Assembly (NCBI GenBank): GCA_035582835.1
Contig: JAYKAV010000500.1
Location: forward strand, 253,924-317,923
Reading direction: 5' to 3'
DNA: 64,000 nt
DNA from: Phoebastria nigripes
Lineage: Eukaryota; Chordata; Aves; Procellariiformes; Diomedeidae
Both the position numbers and the translations under genes were made by a program. The notes beneath the pieces were generated by a model. That model had not been told where the DNA came from, did no database searches, and saw only the letters and a program-made list of their open reading frames with translations. This document shows, piece by piece, positions 25,121 to 36,560 of this stretch. Within the stretch, counting starts at the first letter, position 1; every line of letters starts with the position of its first letter.

Positions 25121-26159
25121 ATCTAACTTAATTTTAAACAGTCTGGGATGGTCATTGGTTTTAATACATCCCAGTAGGCTTTATTTCTTGCCGAGCTGCT
25201 GGAAGAGCCTCACAGAGAGTACACTTATGTACATCGTAAATTTTATTTTCTCTTTTGGTTGGGGGTAGAACAACTGGACATGTTTCAAAGGGCAAAAGCA
25301 TCTGAATGGAAAAGGGTAGAAAGTAAGAATGAATGAACTGGTTTAGAAGAAATATACAGAGAGCTGTTCCTTTCAGATTCAGTCCAAAGTTCAGAATAGA
25401 TCAACTGACTTGGAGAAAAAACCAAACCCACCAAACCCACATATGTAGTAAAACCCATCTGCCTCAAAATTGAAGCGGCATCTTTTCCATATGTCCCATT
25501 CCTGCAGTGGTGAACAACACTAGCCAAGATGAAGCCTTTTAGGAGTAAGATCATTATTTCTCAGTCACATTGCACAGCTGGGAAGGTAATTCACGTGGCT
25601 ATACATAACATAAGGGAGCGTGGTTGACTGTGAGGGAGCAGATCTGTCAACTGGTCTATCATAGCTCTCTTGACTTCAAAGGATCCATGACATTTTCCAC
25701 TGTCTTGGGATGAATGCTGTGGTGGTGGAAGGAAGAGGTATCTCTGCTAGTGCTTAAGTGATATTTCTCTAAGTCGGCTTCAGGTGTTTGGAATGAACCA
25801 TCAAAAGAAGGGGAGTCATGGAAACAAAGTACTGCGATGAAAGGCAGCCGTATTCAGACAGGCTGAATGTCACTTTGGTGCTTCCGCCAAGTCAATGGAA
25901 AGCATGATTCCCAAGCCTGAGCTGGGTCCTGTTTGGAGATCTGCTGCCATCAACTAGATAAAAGCACTTAGCTTGTGGAATGAGATGGAGTTTAACTGTC
26001 TGAATATGGCACAGAGGCTGTCCTCGAGATGCTTCTGAGCTTCTCCCAAAATGTCTGTCTGTTTTGAAAGTTAAACCTCCGACTGTTTTACTTCAATAGT
26101 GAAAATGCCCTCGCTGGGGATTTTCCCCAGACCTATTCCTCAGTGATTTATTTCTTGTC
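25121..26159. other. Non-coding stretch, no gene seen
   Basis: No gene or clear repeat. Some of the first bases may still be unrecognised LINE sequence. The remainder looks like unique, mixed-composition DNA. Confidence 0.65.
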
Positions 26160-26335
26160 CACCAACTAGGCTTGTGTAAATTCCTTAGGTTATTTTTTGG
26201 GTACTAATTAACTGTGCAGTAGAAATTATATTATACAACTGGTAATGAGCAAAATCTCAGACACGCTCATACACCAACCAAACCTTGGCAAAGTGTAATT
26301 AGCTCAGTATTTGATACTTTCTTATTCTGCATTTC
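26160..26335. promoter_or_regulatory. Candidate conserved non-coding element (AT-rich island)
   Basis: This AT-rich block carries a TACTAATTAACTG homeodomain-type site (TAATTA at 26205-26210), a GTAATTAGC site near 26295-26303, and an inverted pair ATGAGC / GCTCAT around 26245-26270. Motif density suggests a regulatory element, but conservation was not tested. Confidence 0.28.
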
Positions 26336-26336
26336 A

Positions 26337-26359
26337 TTTTTTTTCCTGAGGAAAAAAAA
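26337..26359. repeat. Perfect T/A inverted repeat with 3-base loop
   Basis: TTTTTTTTCC (26337-26346), loop TGA, then GGAAAAAAAA (26350-26359) forms a perfect 10-bp-arm hairpin. The A run continues one base further. It could extrude as a small cruciform or be a slippage product. Confidence 0.9.
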
Positions 26360-27711
26360 AGCCCTACATAATGAGCTCTTTGAACCTAAATCAAACAACA
26401 TTTTCAGTGGGGATAGGTAATGAAATGTTAGTCAAACCCATTGCAATGGGCAGATCAATCACTGCCTTGTAAGATCTTAAAAGGAACTCTGAGATAATGG
26501 TGGCAGAATGGCTCTTGCTGCAAATCTTCCAGGCCAAGCCTTTGTGGGTTGCACAGGTATGTAGTGGAGAGCTCTTTCTTTCAGTCCCAGCACACTCGGA
26601 AAAACAAGTTGCCACTTTGCTGAAAGCAATGGGATTGAGACAAGAAAAGCTGCTTTCACGTTTGGATCAAGCCAGCAAATTCTCTGTGCCAAGAGAGAAC
26701 CTGGAATGAGTATTAAGTCTTGCAGGAATGCTGAGGGAACTGAATACGTGTGCTTGGCCTCATGGCAACAACAAGGGAGCATATAAAGCAAACAGTTGTG
26801 AGCTACTGAGCTCAGTTGTTCACCAGGGAGATGAACGGTTTGCTGGAGCTCTAGTTTCCATATTAGCATCATACAACAGCATCATCTATTAGTACACTGT
26901 ACTCTCATGCCTGAGATGCTGCTGCAGCACTGAATCACTTCCCAAGACACTAACTTTTTAGTTTCTTAGCAATAAGGCTTTTCGGAAAACAAAATATTGG
27001 TCCCCCAAGAAATTCAGATGTTTCAGAATTTGGGTTTTTTTTGTCCTAAATTGTGATAAAAATAAAAATGTTGAAATGCTACATTGGACAAAACATCTGA
27101 AATACTTCAGTTGGGAAAAAAACTGCAAAACAGCATTATCAAAACATTACCTTTCTCTAATACTGAAACATTTCTGTGCAATAATTTCAAAGTGTCAGAG
27201 GTGATATATAACAATAAAGTATATAGGGATATAGACTTCAGAATGTAGGAACAAATTGTTCAGAAATATTCCTATTTCAAGCTTTGTTGAACTGCCCATA
27301 TTCCCAGGGAGCACTTCTGTTCTTGATGAAACAGCATTTTCTGTTTTTTGACGTTCGGTCAAAAGCTTTCTGAGCATCTCTGCTCAGTGAGAGTGGCTGC
27401 AGTGAGGATGGGCACAGCTCTTGTCACCCAATTTATTTAATGTTTGTTTTTGCTTCAGCTGTAACCGTGGAAGTCTCTTACACTTGCTCTACCTTTAGCA
27501 TTATCTCTCTCTGTGTTATTACTGCATGATTTGGAAGTTAAATCCAGGCTGTGATCTTCTGTCATGCATATTGGAGGACTTGCTTTCAGATTAGACAATA
27601 GCACTAACAGGATCGATAGCTATTTCAGCCAGTGCACTGATTCTCTTTCCTGACAGGCACTTCTTATATGTCAATGTGCTACTTCATCTCCTCTAGGTCC
27701 ACCAGGACACT

Positions 27712-27712
<1 letters not shown>
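26360..27712. other. Non-coding stretch, AT-rich segment at 26.98-27.18 kb, no gene seen
   Basis: No supported gene. The segment at about 26985-27180 is rich in AAACATTTC- and GAAATG-like words, including GAAACATTTC at 27165-27174. It resembles another segment at 52020-52125. This may be residue of an old repeat. A 131-codon minus-strand frame (26477-26872) has no recognisable domain and overlaps frames on the other strand. Confidence 0.6.

Positions 27713-27764
<52 letters not shown>
27713..27764. repeat. (TATC)13 tetranucleotide microsatellite
   Basis: Thirteen uninterrupted TATC units (equivalent to GATA on the other strand) are followed by a short T run. Perfect tetranucleotide arrays of this length are usually length-polymorphic, so this is a likely STR marker. 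Confidence 0.97.
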
Positions 27765-27767
<3 letters not shown>

Positions 27768-30017
27768 TTTGAAAACCTGTTCTGTTGGAGTCTTGAGAGA
27801 CAAATCTAATGATGTGTCATTGTTTGCTCAGCCATCAGCAGATTTACCCAGTCAATCCCTGTCCTGGGAACGTATCTACCACAACAAACTCCTCAACCTG
27901 CAGGTAATGGTGATAGAGATTTCACATCACCCAAAGTGGCAAGTGCAGAGCAAGACTTGTGTGGTGTGTTCTTTTCAAAATCTTTCTAGCAAACTTGTTC
28001 ACTTACAAAGAAGCATGTCAGCATGGTCTGAGGCTGTGCTGTACATGCTCTTCAGCTAGGGATTTATGTACACGCTTGGCGGAAGACCTCTTCCATTCTA
28101 TTCAAACTCTGATAGGATTTGCATGGGAAAAGCTGCGATGAAACTGTCACATACAAGTGGCAGGAGAATCACTGTGACAGATGCACAAACTCCTAGGAAT
28201 GCCCCGAAAGTTCCCTGGGCAGGGCCTCTGGAACAGGGAAGGGAAGGTGCTCCAGCCAGCTCTGCCTGCTGACAGCGTTGGTTCCACACGTCCTCTAGCA
28301 GGACTAGAGCATTCGTGCCTGCTGAGCATACAACTTGGGTAGCACCATTCATCACCTGTTACCTGCCTGATGAGCCTATGCTTTGAATTACTTGAAATAC
28401 ATAAATGTGCTGCTGGTAATTGGCTTTTGCTGAGCATTTCCCTAGGGTTCAGATCATTGCTGTTGAAGGTGCCTGTTCCCTGAGGATGAAAGGAGGAGTA
28501 CCACCCCAAAGCACCCTCTAAGGAGGTGTTACATCTCTGCTCTACCTCCTTTCTTGGTCAGGGATCCTGGTGCAGGTTAATCCTTGAGCTGGGCAGCTTC
28601 ACCCTTTGTATTTTATTGCCTGGTAGACATTTTGCAAGCCAAACTGATTAGTGCTCACCAAGGCAAGAGCCCAAGTTGCTTGGCCTCTGCAACAGGCCTT
28701 CCCTGACATTCAGACAGCCTCAGGGCCTTTACTATCTTTCTAAACACTTTCCTTCTCTCCTGTAGAGCTGCCTTATTACAGCAATAAAAATAACAAGGTC
28801 CCTGCAGACCTCTTTATAAAGAACAATTTAGAGCCAGGAGTAAGTGTGAGGATCGGGATGAAAATAGGCTATCACAGTGCTAATGTGATATACAGGTACG
28901 ATTCGTGTATTATATTGGTGCAGGAAAGTTGTGTGTCTTGGGAAAGCAGGGACTCAGTGTGGGACTAGTCTAGGTGACTGCAGACAGACAGAAATAGTAG
29001 GTTTGATACCCACTGTACGGGAAGGGTCTGTGACAGCCTAGAGTGACTGTGACAGGTTTGAAATGGTTCTATTAAGTATAGTGAATGCAAACACCAAATA
29101 TCATATAAATCTATCCACGGACAATATTAATGTTTAGATATGTTAGATTGGAACAATGAATACAAAATTACACCCCGGATCCCATGCTACCCACTCACTT
29201 CTGCGGGCATTTTCAAGTCCTTCTCATGGCCTCCATCAGTAGCAGCTGGGCTGAAGAGAGACGTACGAAACAAAGGCAAAAAGGTAAAAACACTCCAGAT
29301 CCCACCTCCTACCTCAAATTTTGCTGTGTGTCTGCCCCTCTGATCTGTGGTGCTTCAGGTATCTGAGGAGACCACAGGCACAAAGCAATGGCAAATTAGT
29401 TACTGAGCTTGCGAGGGGTAAGAAGAGGGTTAAATGGCTTGCAAGGGTAGTGAGAAGAGGTAATTGAAGCTTTTGCTGGTGGTTTGGGGAAAGAGGAAAG
29501 GAGAATGGAGTGGTGCCCCCCATGGAAGAAGTATCTGTGAACTGAGAACCTGCTGTTGGTGGAACTGCTATTTTCTTCCAAAGGTCAAAAATCCCAACTG
29601 GAAAGTGCAGCAAAAGAATCTGCTCAGCTGCGGCAGGGGCAAGGCCAGCCACACCACAGAGACAGCAAACTGCAGAAAAGGAAAGGCTTTTTTTCCCCAT
29701 CTCTTGCTTCAGTTCAAATGGAGGGTAAATAGGAAACAGGCTAGGATTCCTAACGAGGTTTTCAGGCATGTACATTGCATGCATTTCTGTCAGGAGGGGA
29801 GCATTTTGAAAGATGGCTTGCGTTACTAGCACGTGCACAATATTAATGTATTATCTTTATTTTTTTTCAAAACAAACTGTATGCATTGGAGACATATGAA
29901 AGCGCAGCAGCTCGTGACATCAGTGAGGTGGAGCAGATAGAATTACAAAGGTTTATTAATAAAAGGTTGAGGTATTAATCACAGCCACATGTTTTTCCCC
30001 TCCTGCTCTACACACAA
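27765..30017. other. Non-coding stretch, no gene seen
   Basis: No supported gene. Opposing open frames at 29314-29838 (minus, 174 codons) and 29464-29829 (plus, 121 codons) overlap almost fully. This suggests a chance stop-poor patch and not a gene. Neither translation shows a recognisable domain. Confidence 0.65.
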
Positions 30018-30048
30018 TTTTTTTTTTCTCTTTTTTTTTTTTTTCCAG
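30018..30048 (+). other. Long polypyrimidine tract ending in CAG (splice-acceptor-like)
   Basis: A T10 run, CTC, and a T14 run are followed at once by CCAG, the layout of a strong vertebrate 3' splice site. The sequence after the AG stays open in one frame for about 45 codons, to a TGA at about 30180, but matches no protein I know. No strong GTAAGT donor follows nearby. It could equally be the poly-T of a decayed minus-strand retroposon, though no body is recognised. Confidence 0.3.
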
Positions 30049-30639
30049 AGGAAGTGAGGTGTTCCTCTGGTTACACAGAAATTTTGAGTACCTGCTGCAG
30101 TGCAGTTTTATTTTCTGACCCTTTCTTCCAGGGTGGTTGCCTTCTAATATCTCTCAGTCTGAAAGGCTCATGCTCTGCCTGATAGCTGGAGCAGTAAGTG
30201 CACCAAGCATGGGAGCCCTGACAAGGGGGCTCTTCTACTGACTTCCACTGAGGTGTGCTAGATTCCAGTATTTGCTCTGTGCAACTCAGGAGAGCAAGGG
30301 CTCTGCTGTTGCAGGATCGTTAGCTGCCCAGCGGTGTTATTTCCTGTGTGACGTCTGCCCTGCTGGTAGTTTTAAATAGAGCAAGATGAAGATCCTAGAA
30401 AACCCAGAATGTCTTTACTTGGAAACCTCATTAAATAGAAATGAAATTGCTTCTGCTCTAACCACACTTCGTGATAACTGTAGCAGGTTGGACTGTTCAC
30501 TTCCTGTAGCTATACTGCTATTAGGAGCTTGGCTTAGCTAAGAAGTTTGTAATGCTGCATCTCTATTTGTGAGACTGCACCAAGAACCATTAACATTTAT
30601 CTGGCCCATATCTTTTATATCCAGGTGATTCAAAGCAAA
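30049..30639. other. Non-coding stretch, no gene seen
   Basis: Apart from the splice-acceptor-like tract immediately before it, I see nothing annotatable here. Composition is mixed, and short open frames have no recognisable products. Confidence 0.65.
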
Positions 30640-30770
30640 TTCTAGTGTTGCAGCTGCATGAACATAGGAGAAGTATGAATGCATGTTGCTTTAATTTTTA
30701 AAGTGTAATGAGAAATCACAATCCAATCTAAGGAATTAAAAGATAAAGCTGCACTTTTCAAGTGGGGCTG
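30640..30770. promoter_or_regulatory. Candidate conserved non-coding element
   Basis: This AT-rich block contains ATGAATGCATG, CTTTAATTTTTAAAG, GTAATGAG, a CCAAT-like word and AGATAA words. It stands out in texture from the mixed flanks. Only motif composition supports the call. Confidence 0.22.
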
Positions 30771-32409
30771 TAACTCCTAGCGATCACAGCAGTAACTCTT
30801 TCCCCAGCACAACAACAACCAGGGTCTGAAACAGACCCTGAAGGTATTGCACAACTTTATATTAAATAGATTGATGTGAAAAACCTTGTTTGTCCCTTGC
30901 TGTAGCTGAGGGAGAAAAATCGGGTTACACAGAGGAGGTGCAGTTTACCATTGTCTGGTGGGATTCATAGAGCCACTGTGCCACTCACTTGGTGAACACC
31001 TGGCCTGGAGGCTGTTGCGGGGATGGAGGAGGGAGCAGGAGGGAAGTGAAATGGAACAGCAGGATAAGGATATGTCTGAAGACCTTGAGCTATGGGTGTT
31101 CATAATGGTGAAAAAGCAGAAGGAATACTAACCTATTTCATGGCTTTTTTGATGTCTAACTTAGCTGTCATTTCTGATAACAACTTTGTAGATAACTTTT
31201 TTAGAACAGGTGCGTTATTTGCACTCTCCTGCCTGTGCTCTGACGGGAAAGTTTCTGGAGACACCTCCAGCTCAANGGCAAGAGGGCTTGCTCAGACCAT
31301 CCTGTCTAAAAAAGTGGAGGCCTCTATCTCACCCAGTGACCCCCAGCACCAGCCTCAGAAGTTACAGCTGAGTTAGAGCCCTTCTTTCAGCAGCAGACTT
31401 CGGTGTCTCAGACACCTCCTGCTTAGAAGTGCCCCAAAAGGCTGAACTTCAGCTGGATGGTCAGAGGGACATTTTAGTTGAAGTGCTTGGCTGTGTATGC
31501 GGGAGGAATGGCTCCAGTGGCGCAGAGCTCAGCTGTGGCAACAGGCTCTGCCCTACTGACTGCACCTCTGCCACATCAGCACAGGGCACAGGGAAAGCAG
31601 GATGGTCAGAGCTGTTCACAGTCCTTGTTCTCCTGGTCAGCTGAACACAGGGGGAAGAGAGTCCTGATTTTGTTTGGCTCTGTAGTACTCTATTTCATCC
31701 TCTTGGTTTTGTCCTGGCTCATTCCTTGGCTCCCCTAAGATGTAACTTGGCAGGAGCACAATGCCCAGTGCACAGACTTGGCGGCCCAGCTCTTGCTCCG
31801 TGGCTTGAGTGTTGCTAAATCAGTGATGCAACTGACTTCTGAATCCAGGCCTCTCTTGCATATTAAGTTACTGCTGCCTCCTCAATATGTTTTTCTATAC
31901 TACAGGCAAGTCCCCGTAGTCTTTCTTTCTGCTTCAGTGAGGATTATCTGCCCCATATAAAAAGCCCACCAGAGCTGTCCAACATTTGGGCTGGTCCCAA
32001 AGAAACTTAAGGATCCGCAGGGAAATGTTTCAAAAATATAAAACAATGATTTTTCTATGCTATCCTCCGCAAAGCTTCCTTCTGCTGACCAGCTGATATA
32101 TGCCAATGGCAGTCACCATACAACCCCCCCACCTTTCTGATTCCTCCTCAACCCAATGTGTAACATGCTAGGCTGTGTCCAGCAACACCTCATTTTTCGA
32201 TTGCTCTGGGCGACTGTCGAGCTTTGCTCCATGCCTGCCCTGGGAAGAGGGGAGGACGGCTGTGAGCCCTGCTGGCAGTCTCCTCCTCGAGTCGTACGAG
32301 GCTTACGAGCACGAGATTGCTATAATATTGAGCAAGGTTTTCCAACACATGCTTTTCTCTGGCAAATCGCCACCCACAGCGCAGTGTGCCAACATAACAC
32401 TTTGACTTA
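30771..32409. other. Non-coding stretch, no gene seen
   Basis: No supported gene. Moderately GC-rich around 31.4-31.8 and 32.2-32.3 kb. A single N lies at 31276. Short overlapping frames have no recognisable domains. Confidence 0.65.
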
Positions 32410-32720
32410 AAGAGGGAAAACTGCCAGATAAATGTTTTAGTTGCAGGCCTGTTTCATTGTTGAATTCTAAAATCTTGGCGAAAGCCTTTGCCAGTGGATG
32501 GGGAAGCAGCCTTGCTGTTGACGCTGGTGAATAGGGACTAAAGCAAATGCGTTCAGGAATGACATTTGGTGGACATCACCCGCCAGCTAATTACGCTACA
32601 TTCCTTGCTTTCTGCACCAAAGGCATGCAGAGCAGATCAATGACAATGGCGTGGGGGACCCTTTAATTGTCTAGTGGTTGGCAAGCAATAGGATTTCTTG
32701 TGATTTTGAGGAATATATCA
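32410..32720. promoter_or_regulatory. Candidate conserved non-coding element
   Basis: An island with CTAATTACG (TAATTA at 32588-32593), GATCAATGACAATGG (TGACA at 32641-32645 overlapping a SOX-like ACAATGG at 32643-32649) and CTTTAATTGTC. The combination of homeodomain, TALE-type and SOX-like cores in a non-repetitive block suggests an enhancer. Conservation is untested. Confidence 0.32.
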
Positions 32721-33439
32721 GTGCTTTGGGGGCACTTTCTGAGCCTGCAGCTTGCTTGCTCTTTGAGATGCTGGCCTTTCATGGTTATGGGGTAAGTCCC
32801 TGGCACCAAGCAGCATTTCAATGAGGCAGAACAGTACTAGACTGAAGGAAAATTTACATTGCATTTGAGTCCCTGGAAGAAGGGTGGAACACAGCTCTGC
32901 TCCCTGCCACGCCTGGAATTCATCTTTTGGGGTATTGCCATTTCTGTGCTCTGTTAGCTGCTTGCAACCTCTCCAGTTACCCTGAACACACAGTGAAAAT
33001 TGTGTGCGTGCACAATCCAGGCATAATGTCATCCAGCAGATCCTTCCGAAACAACAGGGATTAACACTCCTTTACTTCCCTCTGCCTGGATCTACAAGCA
33101 CAGAGGTGTCAGAAGGACATTCTGTGCTCTTCTGCCCCAGACCCAGAGAACCAGAGGATTAGCAAAATGTCAAAGAGTTAGGCAATAGGAAGGTGTCCTG
33201 GTTCTAAACCACAACAGAAGGAAAAGGCTGAACTTCCCTGTCAAGGCACCACTTGCAATAGAAAAAAAGAGACTACTGTAATTGTTGATTTTCTAAAGAA
33301 ACCCTTGTTTGCATGGCCTATATCTTCCGGGGTAGCCACCTGCACAGCTTTTCTTCATCAGGGATCATTTATTTTGTTCTCAGATCATTGTCTACACTAA
33401 TTGTCTTAAACAAGACTAACTTCCTTTCTCTTTATTCCC
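32721..33439. other. Non-coding stretch, no gene seen
   Basis: No gene or clear repeat is seen. A 104-codon minus-strand frame (32718-33032) has no recognisable domain. Confidence 0.65.
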
Positions 33440-33640
33440 TAGTGGTCTTGATAGGTTTTAATTACCTTTAGGTGGTTCCCTGTATAATTGCACATCAAGT
33501 TCATTAATGATCACAATATGTTCACCTAATAGGTTTCCATTAAAATCCAATGGGTTCCCATCAAAATGAGTTATGGGAACTGACAGAAAACTCACTTAAA
33601 TCCCAGTATCTTTAGTTACAGTGAATTAAACATTGTGTCT
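33440..33640. promoter_or_regulatory. Candidate conserved non-coding element with hairpin
   Basis: AT-rich block with TTTTAATTACC and TTCATTAATGATCAC motifs. It also contains a degenerate direct repeat (GGTTTCCATTAAAAT at 33532 and GGTTCCCATCAAAAT at 33553) and a perfect 8-bp-arm hairpin, GTTCCCAT (33554-33561) with ATGGGAAC (33573-33580). Enhancer-like texture; conservation untested. Confidence 0.27.
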
Positions 33641-36359
33641 ATTAAGAAAGATAAAAAACAAATGCCAAGATGAAAAAATAATCTCACAAATCAATAAATT
33701 TATATCTACAGAGCTCTGCAGAAACTAGCAAAAGGCCCTTACTTCTTTGAGCCCAGTTAAACAGTGAAGTTTCGCCACCTTGACCTGATGGAATGAATTC
33801 TGTGACCAAGAGCATATCATTAAAGTTCATCAGATAAATGAGCAGAAAACAAAAAGCTAACTTCATTCCAGTGCACTGAAGTTTTGGAGGAACAGAGAAG
33901 TCTGAATCCCATGCTGGTCCCACTTCAGTTCTTGTCACAGCATCCTAAGGTTGAAGATGTATTAAACCCAGTAGGTTTAATAGCAGCAATGTCTGCTGTT
34001 CTGCTCCTCATATTCACTATACCTGCAGTCTGGGTGTAAAAGGAATCTCATCAGAATAATTCCTCAGCTCTTCTCAGGTGCAAACCACAGTGTCAGACTC
34101 TGACCTACCCCATCACTTTGTTTTATGACAGGACACAAGAAAGAATAGCTCAGGCAGTTCTCCTAAATCTCATACTCCCTCTTAATGATCATCCTGGCAA
34201 ATTACCTTTTACTTGCTTCCAAAACAGGCAACACTCAATCTTTCTTTCTCAAGTCTTTCCTCCAGACTCTTTCCTGAAGCTCCCACTTTGTCCTGGGGCA
34301 CCTGATGTCTAGGGATCCTGCACCCCTGGCTGCAGGTTTGGGACCACATGCCTTTTCCACGTGCCTCATTTCATAGCTTGTTATATGACATGCACATGTG
34401 TTTTATAGCAGCTACGAATTGTTCAGTACAAATCCACACAGCATGTTTGCTGAGGAGCAAAGGAGAGAGCATAGGGCTGGGTTTTCAGGGGGTCATGCCT
34501 GGAGCCTGCTGGGGGTGCTGGGGGTGATGAGTGAGTGCAGGCATGTGGCAGCAGGTGTGAGAGAATGAAGGGCAAGGCCNGAGTGGAGGGATGGAGCCGT
34601 TCCTGGCCTTTCTTCTATCTCTGCACCTTCCACTACGAGCAGATCCTCCCTTTCTCTTTTGCTCCATCCCCTCTCACTTTCCCATCTTTCACTCACAACT
34701 GCAATAACCTCCTGAGGTCCTGCAGCAAACTGGAGGGAGCTATTTTTTCCCTCTGCTCTCTTAACCCTTGATCTCTTCTGTGACTGGTAGCCCAGCTGCT
34801 GTCCAGGGATGCTTGGAAAGGAGAGGTCATTCTTGCATTTTCAGTGCTAAGATAAGCCCAAGTTAAGTAGGAATGTCTCGAGGCTGTGAGGTGATGTCAG
34901 CCCTGGGGCTGTTTGTACCCTCTCATTTCATCTGGATCTTGTAGGCAAAGAGCATCTTTGAGCTGACAAAGTGCCCAGGACAAACTTTTTCATCTGTACC
35001 TGAGCTGCCCCTGCAGCGTTGAGCACCATTGAGTGGTTCCGCTGCTATGTACTGGCTTCTGCTACAACAAGCAGGACTTAGAGAAAAAATCAAACTGCTC
35101 TAAATTCCAGTAAGCGAATCTGTGACTCTTCATGGCAACTCCACATTATTCCCAAGTTGTTTGCTATTTTCTCTGTTCTTCCTTCCCTGCTGCCTTCATT
35201 ATCACGCTGAATATCACCAGGGCAGCATGACAAGAATCTAGAGAGACACATTATTAGGACAGCCTTGTTCATACCTCTGAACTGTAGGTTTGTTAACATT
35301 TCTGAGCTTGAAAGGGTGGGGGAGGATGGCAAAATCTGCTTTTCCAAATTAGAAAGATGTATTTTAACAGTGTGTCTGGGTGAGATACGTACTTTACAGT
35401 TGCTGACAGTGACCATTCAGGGACCTCCCCACTGCTCTGCCACACAGCAAGCCCCTTGGAGTGGCATAGTCTCGGCAGGGGGTCATCCAGATCCTGCCCC
35501 TCCAGGCGCACTAAGCATGGGATCTAGAGTGTAATCCTTGCCTTCTCTTTGCACTGTAGGTCCCATTACATGTGCTTAAGCAGCTCTGACACTATACAGT
35601 GGAGTTATACTGCATTATAAAGCTCTATATAAGTACGATGACTTGCAGACAGCATTTCAGCAGCAGTAGGAAATGGGCTGCTTAGAAGGGGGAAACTTAG
35701 TACGCAGCAGACCCTGCTCCATGCCTGCAGCTGAGCCACGTTTGCAGACCATGGGCAGTATGTAACAGGAGTGGCTGCAACTTCAGTTAGGGGTTTTCAA
35801 GGCTGGGATGTGGACACTTTAATGTGACCTGATGTGTGCTGCCAAAGGCCACATTTTCCAGTGAGTTCAGCTTTTATTTTGTTGCCACAGGTGTTGTCTG
35901 CCTTTTAATGTTAGTTTACAAGAAGGCTGCCCATGAATGCAGAGCGAAATACCTGTTCCTGTGTGTAGACAGGTTTGGTCTAGGATCAGACTGTCTTACT
36001 CTGGTCCTGGAGTAAGATTGTCTGCATTGCCTTGTGTGAAACAGAGCTCAGAAGAGGAAATCAGGGCATTACTTTTGCTCTTCTAATTCCTTTGTGCATC
36101 TAAGTTAAGAGTGCAGAACTGCAGGACACAGACCTTTACTTTCCTGTTTCAGCCAAGTGCCAGGCAGCCTTTCAGGGGTTCCCGATAACTTCAGCAGGAG
36201 ACAGAAAGTGAANGGATCTGGCTTCCTGCCATGGCAAGGGTTTTGTGCCTGTTTCAGGCAGCTTCCTGAAATGCCCTTAGTGCCAAGAGGGGAACCAGAG
36301 GAAGTTCCTACAGACAGAAATGTGTTATTACCATTTCCTGTTATGAAAACCCACCAAAG
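33641..36359. other. Non-coding stretch, no gene seen
   Basis: No supported gene. A TATATAAG word at 35627-35634 looks TATA-box-like, but no downstream transcript structure supports a promoter. A G-rich patch with two GGGGG runs lies near 34510-34530. Single Ns lie at 34580 and 36213. Confidence 0.65.
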
Positions 36360-36560
36360 CATCAAATCTTAGTGGTTTCATTTGTTTATCTCAAAATGAA
36401 CTAAAACTTAAAAGTTTTTCTCACAAGTAATTAAATTGTGATTTTTCTCTGCAGTTGCTGGAGTTAATTTAGCATTTTAATTAGCTCTAAGCTACAAACA
36501 CATGCCTGACCTGAGAAATAAACAAAAAATTGTTTTCTGGTCTCTGGCACTTACAAGTAA
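36360..36560. promoter_or_regulatory. Candidate conserved non-coding element
   Basis: AT-rich island with two TAATTA cores (36428-36433 and 36478-36483), GAGTTAATTTAGC, and FOX-like GTTTATC and AAATAAACA words. It has no open frame of interest. Motif texture is enhancer-like; conservation untested. Confidence 0.33.

Noticed and set aside
29314..29838. 174-codon open frame, minus strand
   Set aside because: A 121-codon frame lies almost exactly opposite. Mutually open strands suggest a stop-poor patch; no domain seen.
35627..35634. TATATAAG as a TATA box
   Set aside because: Isolated word with no downstream exon, CpG cluster or initiator evidence.
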